Shown: positions 46,068 to 57,600, counted from the first letter of the stretch. The stretch: 64,000 nucleotides of DNA from Miscanthus floridulus (GCF_019320115.1 NC_089598.1:86443560-86507559), one strand, 5' to 3'. A program made the numbers and translations. Notes: generated by a model from the letters alone, not told the origin.

Positions 46068-47185
46068 TGCACCCCCCCACTCATATGACATGCCTCTCCT
46101 TCGAGCAATCCAATGTAAAAGTTGATAGGCATGGCATACATCCTTACTAAGGACATGGTTAGTGCATCTAGTCATCTTTCATATTTAATAGGCTCATTCA
46201 TGAAAATTAAATGAATTTGATGATTGTATGGTACCACTATTGCTTCTATGCTTAATTTGGTCTAGTGGTAGTATATGACACATTTGTGGGCTTGTAAACC
46301 TAGTGTTTGATCTAGAAAATGAGCTCTAAGTGTTTAACTCAACATGGTATAAGATAACCATTATTTGGAGGTGTGATGAAGCTTGTCCTTGGATCAAACC
46401 GAATTAAATATCTTTGACAAGTATTCTAGATTGAACCAAATTTGAGAAAATGATCATCACCCCATTGATAGATATTGATAATCTTAACCTATCTATCATT
46501 TAATCCTTTGTGGTCATTGATGACAAAGAGGGAGAAAAATAAAGATATAAGTGATAGAGGGAGAAATAGTGTACAAACATAGTGAAAAGACAGCAAGGGG
46601 GAGAGATATGGATCAATTAAAATTTTGAGCATACAAGTAGGGGGAGCAAGCTCATAAACTTGGTGAATGCATTTGAATGTGCATTTCATATGTTTGATTG
46701 CATGGCACAAGTTTTAAATTTCAATATCCATGCTTGTGTGGTGTATGCGAGTTGTAGGTTTGAATGATGAAATGAAAAACTAGTATGCATAGGTTAAGTA
46801 ACTAGACTCATGCTCACATTATGAAAACTAGACCCTCACTTCTAATGTTGATCTCATGGGGTATTCTAGTTTTTGTGTATGACTAGTTACTAATGGTGCT
46901 AAGGATGGTATATTGGTGCACTTCGATTGGTATCACGCTTCAAAGGTTCATCTTTTATACCTTAGCATCATTTGGTAGACATTGTCTCATATATTTCCTA
47001 TCTAAGTATATGTGCAAGCTACAATCCAAACTCTTAGCACATATGTAGGGGGAGCAATTGCTACCATTTGGGGTTCATAAAACTTGTCCATATCCTTTTA
47101 TACATGGTAAATATGCTTGGGCAAGCAACATGGATTCAATTAAATTTCAATTCATATCTTTGTGTAAGGGTTGTCATCAATTACC
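46068..47185 (+). other. Non-coding 3' region of the SIRE-type copia element
   Basis: No coding sequence was found; the envelope-like third ORF of some SIRE elements is absent. Several internal G-rich polypurine runs occur (about 46546, 46598, 46639, 47047), as often seen upstream of the true tract in this lineage. Confidence 0.6.
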
Positions 47186-47198
47186 AAAAAGGGGGAGA
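47186..47198 (+). other. Polypurine tract of the SIRE-type copia element
   Basis: AAAAAGGGGGAGA directly precedes TGAAAGCTCTAG, the 3' LTR start at 47200. Confidence 0.8.
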
Positions 47199-47199
47199 T

Positions 47200-47530
47200 T
47201 GAAAGCTCTAGTTTGGTTTTGGTGAATTGATGAAACCCTAAGTGCTAACCTAGTTTATCAAAGTGATTATGAGATATGTAGCACTACTCCAAGTGGTGAA
47301 GCAAATGAAGATCATGACATGATGATGGTGATGACTGTTGAGCTTTTTGTTTTTCTTTCTTCTTTTCCAAGTCCAAGCATTTGATCATCACCATGCCATC
47401 ACCACCATCATGTTATGATCTTCATTTGCTTCATCACTTGGAGTAGTGCTACCTATCTCATAATCACTTTGATAAACTAGGTTAGCACTTAGGGTTTCAT
47501 CAATTCACCAAAACCAAACTAGAGCTTTCA
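47200..47530. repeat. Truncated 3' LTR followed by an inverted LTR copy (palindrome)
   Basis: 47200-47333 is the first 134 bp of the copia LTR. Its near-exact reverse complement lies at 47397-47530, ending CTAGAGCTTTCA, with 63 bp between. The inverted piece is longer (back to about 47337) and includes LTR sequence past the point where the forward piece stops. Only a few mismatches separate the arms. It may reflect a rearrangement, or an inverted fragment of a second element. Confidence 0.85.
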
Positions 47531-47812
47531 TATGTTGGCACCATAAAGCGATGACATGAAGTCCGATTTCTATATATATTTGTTTCCATGCAATGCATGA
47601 TAAAATTTGGAGTGGGTTGTAATAAGAACAATAAATTGTGAAAAAAGAGAGCGGGAAGGCACCCATAGTCTGTTATTTCAATTCTAAGCCGACTCATGGA
47701 GCAGAATAGTAAAAATTTTCTATGGCCTATGTTCTTGTGTAGGTGGCCTTCACTCTACACTGAGATTTGTATCTTGTGGAATACATAGGAATACAAATAT
47801 ACAATAAGCTAA

Positions 47813-48103
47813 GAGCACCTCCAAAAGTTTTTCTAAACTTTACTCACTAAATCATCATTTAGAGAGTTATTTGAGTAAAAATCATCTTCTATATCCTTGT
47901 ACCCTCCAACAACTTTTTTATATCTTATGTACACTGTAGAGAGTCATCCTCGCTCTCAATCTTTGACCTAGCGAGAATTCCGGAATAGAGGATATCTATA
48001 TTTGAAGATCTAATTAAAAAGACCCCGTTGGGGGGGCATTTTTCACCAAAAATATCTATTTCTATAAATTAGGTAGGATATAAAGAATCTCTTGGAGATG
48101 CTC
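47813..48103. mobile_element. Tourist-like MITE (PIF/Harbinger type), 291 bp
   Basis: Terminal inverted repeats GAGCACCTCCAAAAG (left) and CTCTTGGAGATGCTC (right) match at 13 of 15 positions, flanked by TAA at 47810-47812 and 48104-48106. Non-coding and AT-rich inside. Size, termini and TAA duplication fit Tourist-type MITEs. Confidence 0.75.
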
Positions 48104-48117
48104 TAACATTAGTCTTA

Positions 48118-48343
48118 GGCCCTATTTGGATTCATTAGCTGATAAGGCTAGCTACTTATTATCTAATAAGGAGGGTGTTGGGATACACAGCTAACTTACA
48201 AGGTTGGGTTGTTGGTCCACCTATTAGCTGCTATTATCTCATTTGGTCCAACTAGTGATATCTAAAGATCCAGCTGACAAGTAGCTATCTATTATCTATA
48301 CCTGTTTGGATAAAAAAAGATAATTATTATCAGATAGTATAGA
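48118..48343. mobile_element. Possible hAT-like MITE
   Basis: Begins AGGCCCTATTTGGATTCATT, followed by repeated TTAGCTG and TAGCTA words, and ends near TATACCTGTTTGGATA, whose complement resembles the start. This texture is usual for grass non-autonomous hAT-type elements. Exact ends and target duplication are not clear. Confidence 0.4.
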
Positions 48344-49415
48344 GAACAAAAAATGCCCTTATACAACAATCTACTATACAATGGTATTACATCAGCACAA
48401 CAGGCCCACGCGAGGAAACATTCACTCGTGGGCTTACCATTACTAGACCGCGTGTGTTTTCACGCTATATACAACGCGCAGGTGGTGTCCTCCAGCGCTC
48501 AGCCAGGTCATACATACATATCCTACCAAACGCGTCGCTCCCCTTCCTCGTGCTGTGAGCATCGTGGGGGAGGAAGACGATTTCGAGGGAGGGAGGGAGT
48601 CAAAGGTGAGCTCGCCCGCTCCAAGCACCCATTCCTCTCGATTCCAGCATCTCTCATGTTGTTTTGAGGTGCTGGATCAGAGCTCCCCCCACTTTCCTCA
48701 AAATCTATGGAGATTTGAAACCATTTCGTCGCTCACGATCGAACACGTCAGAGGTTTTGCAGGCGGATCGTATGTAGCGTGGCCGGCATTCGTCGGCGGA
48801 GTTGGCGTCCATGGAGAGCACCGCGGGGCTGAGGAAGAGGCAGCAGGCTGTGTCGGCCTCCAGATCCACCGTGGCCCCGCACTTGCCCGAGGAGCTCGTC
48901 TAGAACATCCTCCTCTACCTGCCTTCCAGGTCCGTCCACCGCTGTCGCGCCGTCTGCAAGGACTGGCTCCGGATCGTCTCCCACCCCGAGTTCGTCGTCG
49001 ACCACCACCACCTCCAACCGATGCTGCCCCTCGTCTCCTTCCTCTACGGCTCCGCCGGTGCCGGTACCAAGGCAGAGACGGAGACGGAGACGGGCGCCAT
49101 GGACTGCTGCGTCGACGCTTTCGACCTCTGCGCCGCCGGCAGTTTGTGGCCTGTCGTCCGATTCACCGACAAGGAGGAGCGGTACACCAGCGGCAGCATC
49201 CACATCCTTGGCTCCTATGACGGCCTCCTCTTGCTTAGCTTCGAGGACCACTTCTATGTCTGCAACCCGGCGACGCACCAGTGGACGCGTCTCCCGACTC
49301 CGCTCCGCGCCTCATGGTTCGCCGGCTTCTACTGCCATGAGCCTACAGGAGAGTACCGGGCCTTGTTCTACCAAGGCCAGTGGCCCGGCGAGGACTACTA
49401 CATCATGGTGTCAGA

Positions 49416-49862
49416 TGATAGACTTAACATGATTCACTTGTCATAGATACTGATATTTGGAACAAATAGCAAGTCCGAGAATACGAACTAGTACGGGATT
49501 TAGAGATAGAGCGAGAGAGAGGGTACAGAGGTGTAAACCATCGGCCGCCTTCGTAGAAGACAAGTTGGTCATGGGGTTGCTTGTCGGTGGCGCGGTGAAG
49601 CCCGACGGTGAAGGCGCGATCGCGGTGATGGCGGTGTAGAGGCGGCGGTGGCCGAGCTTCCCATCGCTGGCAGTGCCCCCTCTCTAGATCGGCTATGGTT
49701 AGGATGTCGGTAGGGTGTCTAGCGGCTCAGGTAAACCTTATGCCGGCCCCCACCTTCTTTTTTATGGCGCTGTGCGACTGGGGCCCACCAACCATGGAAC
49801 GGTTGGACGCCTCCGATCAGGGCGCGGATCTAAGGGCCTAATTGGTGGAGATCAATCTAACA
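49416..49862 (-). repeat. 3' LTR (left copy) of the copia element in the F-box gene
   Basis: 447 bp, aligned with 55514-56004 over most of its length, with several small indels that explain the 44-bp difference. Confidence 0.85.
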
Positions 49863-50133
49863 GTCTCCCCCTTGATCTCACCTTATGACTTAAACTTAAC
49901 TTACTTTATCTTGTTCCCATTTCATCATAGATCAGTACACAGAGCATGCCTCATCATCACGGTTGGTTGCCATTAGATTAAACAGTTACAATGCACCTCT
50001 CTGTTTTGAAATAGATTCTCAACTAGGCCCCCATTGTCCAGGAATCATAGGCTTTCCCTTAAACCATGTCAGCTAAGTGTTCTCTGAACACGCTGGGTGG
50101 TAAGCCTTTTGTAAGCGGATCCACGAGCATCTT

Positions 50134-52808
50134 TTATGTTCTTATATGCTCAAGACTAATTATATGATCCCAGACTTTATCTTTCACAACATAATACTTT
50201 ATGTCAATATGTTTGGCAGCACCATTTGACTTATTGTTATGAGCATAACATACTGCTGGATTATTATCACAGTATAACTTGAGTGGCTTATGTATGTCAT
50301 CTACCACTTTTAACCCGGACATGAATTTCTTCAGCCAATTCACCTGCCATGTGGCATCATAACATGCTATCAACTCGGCATATATTGTAGACGATGTAGT
50401 GATGGTTTGCTTTGAGCTTTTCCATGATATAGCTCCTCTTGCGAGAGTGAATATGTATCCTGACATGGACTTTCCATCATCTCCCGCATAATCAGAATCT
50501 GTATACCCCTCTATGTGCAGGGAATCAGATCTTCTGTACGTTAGCATGAGACCCTTCGTACCTTGCAGGTAACGCAAAAACTTTCTTTACTAATTTCTAG
50601 TGTTCTATTCCTGGATCACTCTGATATCTACCAAGTAATCCGGTAACAAATGCTAAGTCAGGGCGACTACACATTTGAGCATACTGTAAATTTCTGATAG
50701 TTGAACTATATGAAACCGGTTTTATTTGATCGATCTCATATTGGTTCCTAGGACATTGAAATTCTCTATATCTATCGCCCTTGACTATGGGAGCAGGTGA
50801 AGACTTATAATTTTACATACTGTATTTCTTTAGAACTTTTTCTAAGCATGCCTTTTGTGATAATCTTAAAACCCTCTTTTCTCTATCTCGGTGAATTTCT
50901 ATTCCTAGGAACGAACGAAGCTTCACCAAGATCCTTCATATCAAACTTCAAGGACAAGAACTTCTTTGTTTCTAGTAGTAGATTAACATCACTGCTAGCG
51001 AGCAAGATGTCATCCACATACAAGACTAGGAAAATGTATTTTCCATTCTTAAACTTTGCATAAACGCAATTGTCCTCTACGTTTTCTTGAAACCCAAACT
51101 TTCTTATTGTACTATCAAACTTCAAATACCACTGTCTTGAAGCTTGTTTTAATCCGTAAATAGATTTCTTTAGGTGGCATCCCATATGTTCTTTTCCTTC
51201 CACAATAAAACCTTTCGGTTGTGCCATATAAACATTTTTCTCCAGATCCCCATTTAGGAACGTCGTCTTTACACCCATCTGATGTAATTCTAAATCGTAA
51301 TGTGCTACAAGCGCCATTATGATTCTAAAAGAATACTTATATGAGACTGGAGAAAATATCTCATTATAATCTATACCTTCTTTTTGCGTGAAGCCTTTCG
51401 CCACAAGTCGTGCTTTGAATCTTTCTATATTCTCTTTGGAGTCATGTTTGGTTTTGTAGACCCATTTATAGCCTACTGTCTTGGCTCCTTTAGGAATTAT
51501 TCCTAAGTCCCAAACACCATTGGTTTTCATTGATTTTATTTCATCTTGCATGGCTTCAAGCCACTTTAATGAGTGAGCACTTCTCATGGCTTCTTCAAAT
51601 GAGGTGGGATCACCATCCATTTGAAATTCCTCACAATCATAAACTTCGTAGTCATCAGGAACGGCTGATCTCCTAACTCTTTGAGACCTTCTAGGGGCCT
51701 CGTTAGATGATGCTTGTTCTATATGAGGATGTTGTTGCTCTTCCTCATGTGTGACAATAGGTTCTATAGGATCCTGAACAACAGGTTTCTCATGTTCATT
51801 CATTGTTGCCACAGGAGAACTAACAACAAGTGATGTTACTACAGTGTCTTGCACTGTTGGTACAACAACAACAGGTAGCGAGAAGAATAGTTCCTAAACC
51901 ATCGGAGTGGGCATGTATACCCGCTTCTCTTCAAAATTAATTTCTCGCGCTACCATGCTCCCCCTGATCATATCATCCTCCAAGAACACATCATGTCTTA
52001 TTTCTACAAACTTCGTTTGTCTGTTAGGACAATAGAAGTGATAACCTTTTGACTTTTCTGGATAGCCAATGAAATGGCAACTAACTGTCTTGGACTTTTC
52101 TGGACAGCTTCCCTATATTTGGGTTAAAGACTTTAGCCTCAGCTGGACAACCCCACACACAAAATTAGTTTAGTGAAGGTTCCTTTCCTGTCCATAACTC
52201 ATACGGTGTTTTGGACACCGACTTACTTGACACTCGATTAAGAATATGAATGGCGGTTTTCAACACCTCTATCCATAAACTTATTGGTAAATAAGAGTAA
52301 CTTATCATGCTTCTCACCATATCCATTAAGGTATGGTTGCGTCTTTCAGCTACTTCATTCTGCTGAGACTCACCCGGTGTAGAATACTAGGCAACTATGC
52401 CATTTTCCTGTAAGAACCTTGCAAAAGGTCCAGGAACTTGGCCATATAGGGTGTGTCGACCGTAGTACTCTCCCCATGGTCGGATCTTACTACCTTAATC
52501 TTTAAGTTGTGTTGATTTTCTACTTCAGCCTTAAATAACTTAAATTTATCCAATGCTTCCGATCCTTCCTTAATTGGATAAATATAGCCAAAACGACAAT
52601 AATCATCTGTAAATGTTATAAATGAATCATAACCATCTACACTTTTCATAGGAAAAGGACCACAGATGTCTGTGTGAACTATTTCTAAAATTCTTGCGCT
52701 TCGTTTGGTATCTTTCTTTATTTTCTTAACGTACTTTTCTTTTATGCATTCAATGCATTGCTCTAAATATGAAAATTCTAAAGGCGGAAGAATTGATTTC
52801 TTAATCAA
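50134..52808 (-). pseudogene. pol of the copia element in the F-box gene
   Basis: Minus-strand pieces with frame breaks. Integrase (52808-52395): QCIECIKEKYVKKIKKD, then VHTDICGPFPMKSVDGYDSF and FTDDYCRFGYIYPIK, breaking after VRSDHGES. RT (51854-50883): WVYKTKHDSKENIERFKARL, LHQMGVKTTFLNGDLEK, YGLKQASRQWYLKF and the active-site LYVDDILLASS. The connection (about 50870-50580) reads YSSTIRNLQYAQMCSRPDLA. RNase H (50577-50134): GYTDSDYAGDDGKSMSGYIF, then TIYAELIACYDA and HIDIKYYVVKD. In the RT, the usual Asp of the 'MDVKTAFLNG' block is Gly, so this catalytic position is changed. Confidence 0.85.
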
Positions 52809-52813
52809 TCACT

Positions 52814-54170
52814 CTATTCCCCCCTTGAAATATGGCCTAAACGACAGTGCCATAATTTCAAAGATACATCATGCACTCTCTTCCGCTTATTTGTTGCATT
52901 CATAGACGAGGAAGCATTCTCATTCTCAGTGCTCACATCATTCACATTCTCAGAAAGTGATAATAAATAAAGCTTGTCTTGTCGGAAGAAAAGACCAACA
53001 CACTTATTATTAATCACAATCCAACATTTGCCATTACCAAAATGGCATTCATATCCATCATCATCTAATCTTGAAACACGTATCAAGTTTCTACGCAAAT
53101 AGGGTACATGAAGAATATCTGAAAGTTAAAGTCTAAAACCATCATCTAATTCTAGAGAAAGATCTCCAATGGCTTCAACTTCAGCTTCAACTCCATTTGC
53201 AACTTTAATTCTTCTTTCTCCTCTTTACAGGGTTCTCCTCGTATGGAATCCCTATAATGAATTTATAATATGAACAGTTACACCTGAATCAATCCAAGTA
53301 GATTTTGCATAACTTAAATACAAGGATTCATCTATGAATGTAATGAAATCCTCATCTCTCTTCAGAAGATTTTTCAGAAAGTCTGGATAGTCCCTCTGCT
53401 AATGTCCATGCTGCTTGCACTATTTGCATTGATCTTTTTCAACTTAGGCATTGTTGTTCTTCTGATGGTGCTCAGTCTGAGGCGCTTTCCCTTGAGGTTT
53501 TGCATTCTTATTGAAGTTCTTTTTGTTGTCCTTCACAAGATTAGCAGAGTCACCATGTGCAGTTTTCAGTCTCTCCTCTTCTTGAACACACATTGCAATG
53601 AGCTTCTCTATATCGCACTTTTCGAGCTGCATGTTGTAGTTCACAACAAAAGTTTCATATTCTTTGGGTAAGGAAGCAAAAACTAATTGAATAAGGAACT
53701 CATCCTTGAGCCCTAAATTCATTGGCTTCAACTTTGAAGCCATGTTGCTCATCTTCAGTATGTGCTCTCTGATACCGTCACCAGTGTATTTCTCATTGAA
53801 CAATTTTTTGATCAAAGTACTGGCATAAGCCTTTGAAGAGCCAGTGAACTAACTCTCCACTTTCTTAAGATACTCTGTGGCGGTATCACAATCTGGGATA
53901 GACCCCCTTATAGCATATGAAATTATGGACTTAGCCACTATCAAGCACTTGTGGTTTAAAATGTCCTATTTCTTACGTTCGAGATCATATTTCATCTGCA
54001 CTTCTGCATGATCTCGCTGCCGAGTAGTGAAATCAGCATTAGTCTCATTTTCTTTCCTCATCGGGTCCACTGGCTCAGTAGGACACGGAGAGGTAAGCGC
54101 TAGGTCATTTTCAGACAGCGCAAGTGCTAGTTCATACTTCTCTCGCCATACCCTATAGTTGCCCCTTCAA
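52814..54170 (-). pseudogene. gag and protease region of the copia element in the F-box gene
   Basis: From the right: gag with EYLKKVESQFTGSSKAYAS-like helices, then the open piece 53815-53444 (MIKKLFNEKYTGDGIREHIL; MQLEKCDIEKLIAMCVQEEE; KNFNKNAKPQGK). A zinc-knuckle remnant lies near 53420 (CKQHGH). Protease-region sequence (TWIDSG) is at about 53300, and 53098-52814 is the gag-pre-integrase part (LWHCRLGHISRGE). Several stops and frameshifts. Confidence 0.7.
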
Positions 54171-54649
54171 GAGGTGGTATGTGCGAGATAAATATCATTG
54201 GGTTGAGTTCTGAAAAATACCATCAGAGATAGTGAGAAAATATGACATCATAATTGCATGCTTTAATTTAACGTTGGTCAAAATTAAAACATACAACAGT
54301 CTTATACACTAATTCGACATCACCGTTGGGAAGAAATAGAATTAATGCATGGAAAACACATGAATAAACATTATAATATTACTATTATCAATGTTGGTCA
54401 GAAAAATAATAATATTATAATTTACTGACAAAAAATGACTGCTCTTCAAATTAAATTCTCCTGTTGGTTCGAATTTAATTAGAAGATAATAAGGTTTAAC
54501 ATTGTAGCGGAAACATGAAAAATTATTTATCTACTTTTTAGAAGCCTTTTATTGTACTCATCTACTCTCTGAAAAATTATCCCGTTGATTCAAATTTTGA
54601 TAGAGATTTAAACTAGACAAAAATCATAAAAAATAGCCTCTAAAAATGA

Positions 54650-55513
54650 ATAAACTAATTCTAATCGATAGTGTGCAATTGGGCTCAAACCGCTCGCGCG
54701 CTGCGCACTATCGCGGCCCAGCAGCAAAATCGGCCCGCGGCGGCCGCTCGCAACCGTGCTCCCCCGTGCCCAGGCCGCAACCTGGGCCTGGGCCGGGATT
54801 TCTCTCGCTCGCCTGGGTCAAATCCGGTCCAACGAACGCCGTCTATTCATCGCGATCCGACAGTCGTCCGCGCTCCTCGGCGGATCAAAACGGCGGCTGC
54901 GGCCGTGGCTCCCAAACCCTAACCTCATTCGGTTGTCCCTCCCTCTCCTCTCCTCGCCTCAGCCGGAAGAGAAAAAGCAGCGCAACCCCCTCGCCGGCGC
55001 GCGCGCTCACCCTAGGCTGAGTGCGCCGCCGTCGATCAGTCTGGGCGACGGTGCCCTGATCCCCACACGTGCTGCGGTGGGCTCGCCCTAAACCCTAGAT
55101 CTTCCCCCTTTCTCCTCCGTGCAATAGACGTCAGAGAAGAAGAGTGTGGTGCCGCTGCGGGTCCCCTCGCCGAAGCGCGCGCTCCCCAGTGGGTGAGCGC
55201 GTCGCCGTCGAGCGGTCCTATGTCGGCGCCCAGAGCCCACGTGCCGACGACTAAGCGTCGAGCGGCGGCTCGGCCCATTCTACCCACACGACGGTGGGTT
55301 TCTTCCCGCGCGACGACGGTGGTGACGGCAGCGAGAAAAACTGGGTAGGTCTTCCCCTTCTCCGTCCTTACTTCTTCTAGGGTTATGGTTAGGGTTAGGG
55401 TTAGGGTTAGGGTCCGATCCGTTTCTTCAAATCGAATCCCCTCCTTCTACTCTTCTACTCGGTTTTCTACCCTGATGAGCTAGATCAACGCCTAGATAGG
55501 TGATTGATACCAT
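54650..55513 (-). other. GC-rich 5' leader of the copia element, with primer-binding site
   Basis: Between gag and the 5' LTR, the GC content rises sharply. At the LTR edge the minus strand reads TGGTATCAATCACC (55513-55500), a primer-site match to the TGGTATCA core. At 55386-55413 lies a (TTAGGG)n-like run. Many ORFs are open here because of base composition; none resembles a known protein. Confidence 0.5.
55386..55413. repeat. Short TTAGGG tandem run
   Basis: GGTTAGGGTTAGGGTTAGGG and one more diverged unit (TTATGG). The plant telomere unit is TTTAGGG, so this 6-bp run is probably a simple repeat inside the retrotransposon leader. Confidence 0.7.
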
Positions 55514-56004
55514 TGATAGACTTGACAGGATCCACTAGCCATAGATCTAGTATGTATACTGATATTTAGGATAAATAGCAAGTCCTAGAACATGAACTAG
55601 TACGGGATTAAGAGATAGAGGGAGAGAGACATAGGGTGTGGAAGTGCAAACCATCGACCACCTTCGTAGAAGACGAGCTGGCCACGGAGTTGCTTGTCGG
55701 TGGCGCGGTGAAGCTCGGCGGTGAAGACACGGTCGTGGTGGCGGCGGTGCAGAGGCGGCGGTGGCCGGTGGCGGAGCTTCCCATCGCTGGCAGCGCCCCC
55801 TCTCTAGATCGGCTAGGGTTATGATGTCGATGGGGTGTCTAGGGGCTCAGGTGAACCTCATGCCTTTTGTCTCGGCCCCCACCTTTCTTTTCATGGCGCT
55901 GTGCGATGGGGGCCCACCAACCATGGAGCGGTTGGACGCCCCCGATCAAGGCGCGGATCTAAGGACCAATGCCTTTGGACTAATTGGTGAAGATCAATCT
56001 AACA
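55514..56004 (-). repeat. 5' LTR (right copy) of the copia element in the F-box gene
   Basis: 491 bp, TGATAGACTTGACAGG...AATCTAACA. The F-box coding sequence resumes directly after the flanking CCGAA. Confidence 0.85.
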
Positions 56005-56625
56005 CCGAACTCTAGGAAAGGGAGGGGAATCGGCCGGCCAGTGGAGAAAGACGGGTACAAGTTCAGTGGACAGCCATATGGCCCGCCGGTCCTGCTCCGC
56101 GGCCACCTCCACTGGATGCAGCGGCAGACGGAGGGCTACGGGATACTGGCGTTCAACGCGACCACCGAGGTGCTTACCGTTTTGTGCTCTCCTGTGGTTC
56201 GGGAGCACATGTCGTTGGCTGAGGTCGGCGACGAGCTCGCCGTGCTCAGTTGCAGCAACAATGTCACAGTGGTCGAGCTCTGGGTTCTCAAGGATTACGA
56301 GAACGAGATCTGGGTCTGCATGCACCGGATCCGGCTGCCGACCGTGAAGGTCAGCACCTTCACGTTCGATGAGTAGTCCTGTCGCATGTTCTTCATGTCA
56401 GGAGAGGGAGTTGTGATAGTCACCCCAGAGCAGAAGCTGGTGCACTATGACATGAATGGGACTCTGCTGGAAAGCTTCCCTTGCGATAATGGCCGCCATC
56501 TCAAGATTGCTCCGTATACCTTCAAGGAAAGCCTCGTTCGGCATGCATTGTTTGAGAAACAGGACTGCAATGCCGGTGATCATGAAGATGAACCAGAGCC
56601 ACCGCCTTTCTTCCAGGGGCTGTAG

Positions 56626-57301
56626 GCTCGGTGGTGACTTCCTGTGTGGACCTTGGTTGGAGTTGATGTTGATCGATCAGCAGTTCATGCTTCAGATCGA
56701 TCGATATTACAACCTCGGTAGATGGAGTGAGAGTAAGCTAGCTTTTCTTCTGCATCTCTTTTATGTTCATCAATAATGTCACTATGTTTGTCTCCTTGAT
56801 TCGGAGGCGGCATTGTGCAAACTGATTCCCATCTCTCATTAGTTCGACGTTCCAAAACTATTTCTGTTGCAGTTTTGAGTATTCCTGAACATTTGTTAAT
56901 GTAAAAGGCTGAGTTCGTGCTTCTTGCAATAATGCTATATAATGTACTTTCTGGCCATGGTGGCGGCTGTTCGATTTATTTTTAACTATTCTACTATTCG
57001 ATCTAGATGTTGTGTCTCCAGTATTTAGCGCATTTGTTTGATAATTGATGTATTTAGCGCATTTGTTTGATAAATTATTCCATTATTTGATCTATATGTT
57101 TGCCTCCAGTATTTAGCACATTTGTTTGATAACGGATGTGCTTAGTGCATCTGTTAGATGATGGATTCTAAATGGAAAATTCTTGTCTATGTTCGTTGGA
57201 TTTACGAAGCGAAGAGCTACTAGCGATGCCTGCCCTCTTCTTCTTTTTCCACTTTATTAACAGTAATTTTGCTGGTGCTGTTTATTTAACTGCATATCTT
57301 T
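56626..57301. other. 3' flank of the F-box gene, with short repeats
   Basis: No coding sequence. Likely includes the 3' untranslated region of the F-box gene. At about 57019-57160, TATTTAGCGCATTTGTTTGA recurs three to four times with changes, alternating with ATTATTTGATCTATATGTTT-like spacers. Confidence 0.55.
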
Positions 57302-57319
57302 CACTACTAAAAAAAAACA

Positions 57320-57600
57320 TGTTTAGGGGCGGCTGGTAACCCTTTGTAGGGGCGGTTTGGCCAGCCGCTCCTACCGAACCGTCTCTATAAATCATACATT
57401 TGTAAGGGCGGTTCCTAGGCTGCCCCTACAAATCGATTTGTAGGGACGGCTGGTGATTGAGCCGCCCCTACAAATCGATTTGTAGGGGCGGTTCGTATTA
57501 CCAGCCGCCCCTACAAATCAATTTGTCGAGGTGGCTGTATTATCCGCCGCCTCTATGATACCTGTTTATAGGGGCGGTTCAATATAGAACCGCTCTACAG
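57320..57600. repeat. CACTA subterminal inverted-repeat array
   Basis: About ten units pair GATTTGTAGGGGCGGTT-like motifs with their complement (CCGCCCCTACAAATC), alternating in orientation so that neighbours can form hairpins. This is the region expected to bind the element's TnpA-type protein. Confidence 0.85.

Larger units (their letters stand above)
19690..47333 (+). mobile_element. SIRE/Maximus-type Ty1/copia retrotransposon, host of three insertions
   Basis: The 5' LTR (from about 19690, left end truncated) ends CCTTTCA at 35905, followed by a TGGTATCAGAGC primer-binding site. Gag, protease, integrase, reverse transcriptase and RNase H follow in copia order to 46067, then 1.1 kb of non-coding sequence, a polypurine tract and the first 134 bp of the 3' LTR. 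Three elements are nested in it (20260-34558, 39000-43012, 44483-45273), each with an exact 5-bp duplication. Without them the copia sequence is about 8.5 kb. Gag with two zinc knuckles and a GACCGGACGCGTCCGGTC-rich LTR suggest the SIRE/Maximus lineage. Confidence 0.8.
49416..56004 (-). mobile_element. Ty1/copia retrotransposon inside the F-box gene, 6589 bp, minus strand
   Basis: LTRs 49416-49862 and 55514-56004 begin TGATAGACTT and end AATCTAACA. A polypurine tract (GGGGGAGAC on the minus strand, 49863-49871) adjoins the left LTR and a TGGTATCAATC primer site the right one, so the element reads on the minus strand. Gag, integrase, RT and RNase H pieces follow in copia order. The flanks TCAGA and CCGAA are not identical (three transitions), which could be a decayed duplication. 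Their 5-bp spacing is supported by the F-box frame. Confidence 0.85.
48811..56625 (+). pseudogene. F-box protein gene, split by a copia element and with two stops
   Basis: Coding parts 48811-49415 and 56010-56625 total 407 codons. ATG 48811 (MESTAGLRKRQQ) precedes an F-box at residues 26-60: LPEELV, stop, NILLYLPSRSVHRC, then RAVCKDWLRIVSHPEFV. An F-box-associated region follows (ILGSYDGLLLLSFEDHFYVC; CNPATHQWTRLPTPLR; LHWMQRQTEGYGILAFNATT). F-box proteins are substrate adaptors of SCF ubiquitin ligases. TAG at 48901-48903 and 56374-56376 break the frame, besides the insertion after 49415. If one 5-bp flank copy is left out, the reading frame is continuous across the insertion. GC-rich codons contrast with the AT-rich elements around it; this is the only host gene recognised. 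Confidence 0.85.

Noticed and set aside
48353..48667. Open frames upstream of the F-box ATG
   Set aside because: Different frame from the F-box protein, no recognisable domain; more likely promoter or leader of the F-box gene.
54646..55287. Several open frames of 83-124 codons in the copia leader
   Set aside because: High GC content gives open frames in many registers; the translations are Arg/Pro/Ser-rich without domains, and the segment lies between LTR and gag.
55386..55413. Interstitial telomere
   Set aside because: The unit is TTAGGG, not the plant TTTAGGG, the run is very short, and it lies in a retrotransposon leader.
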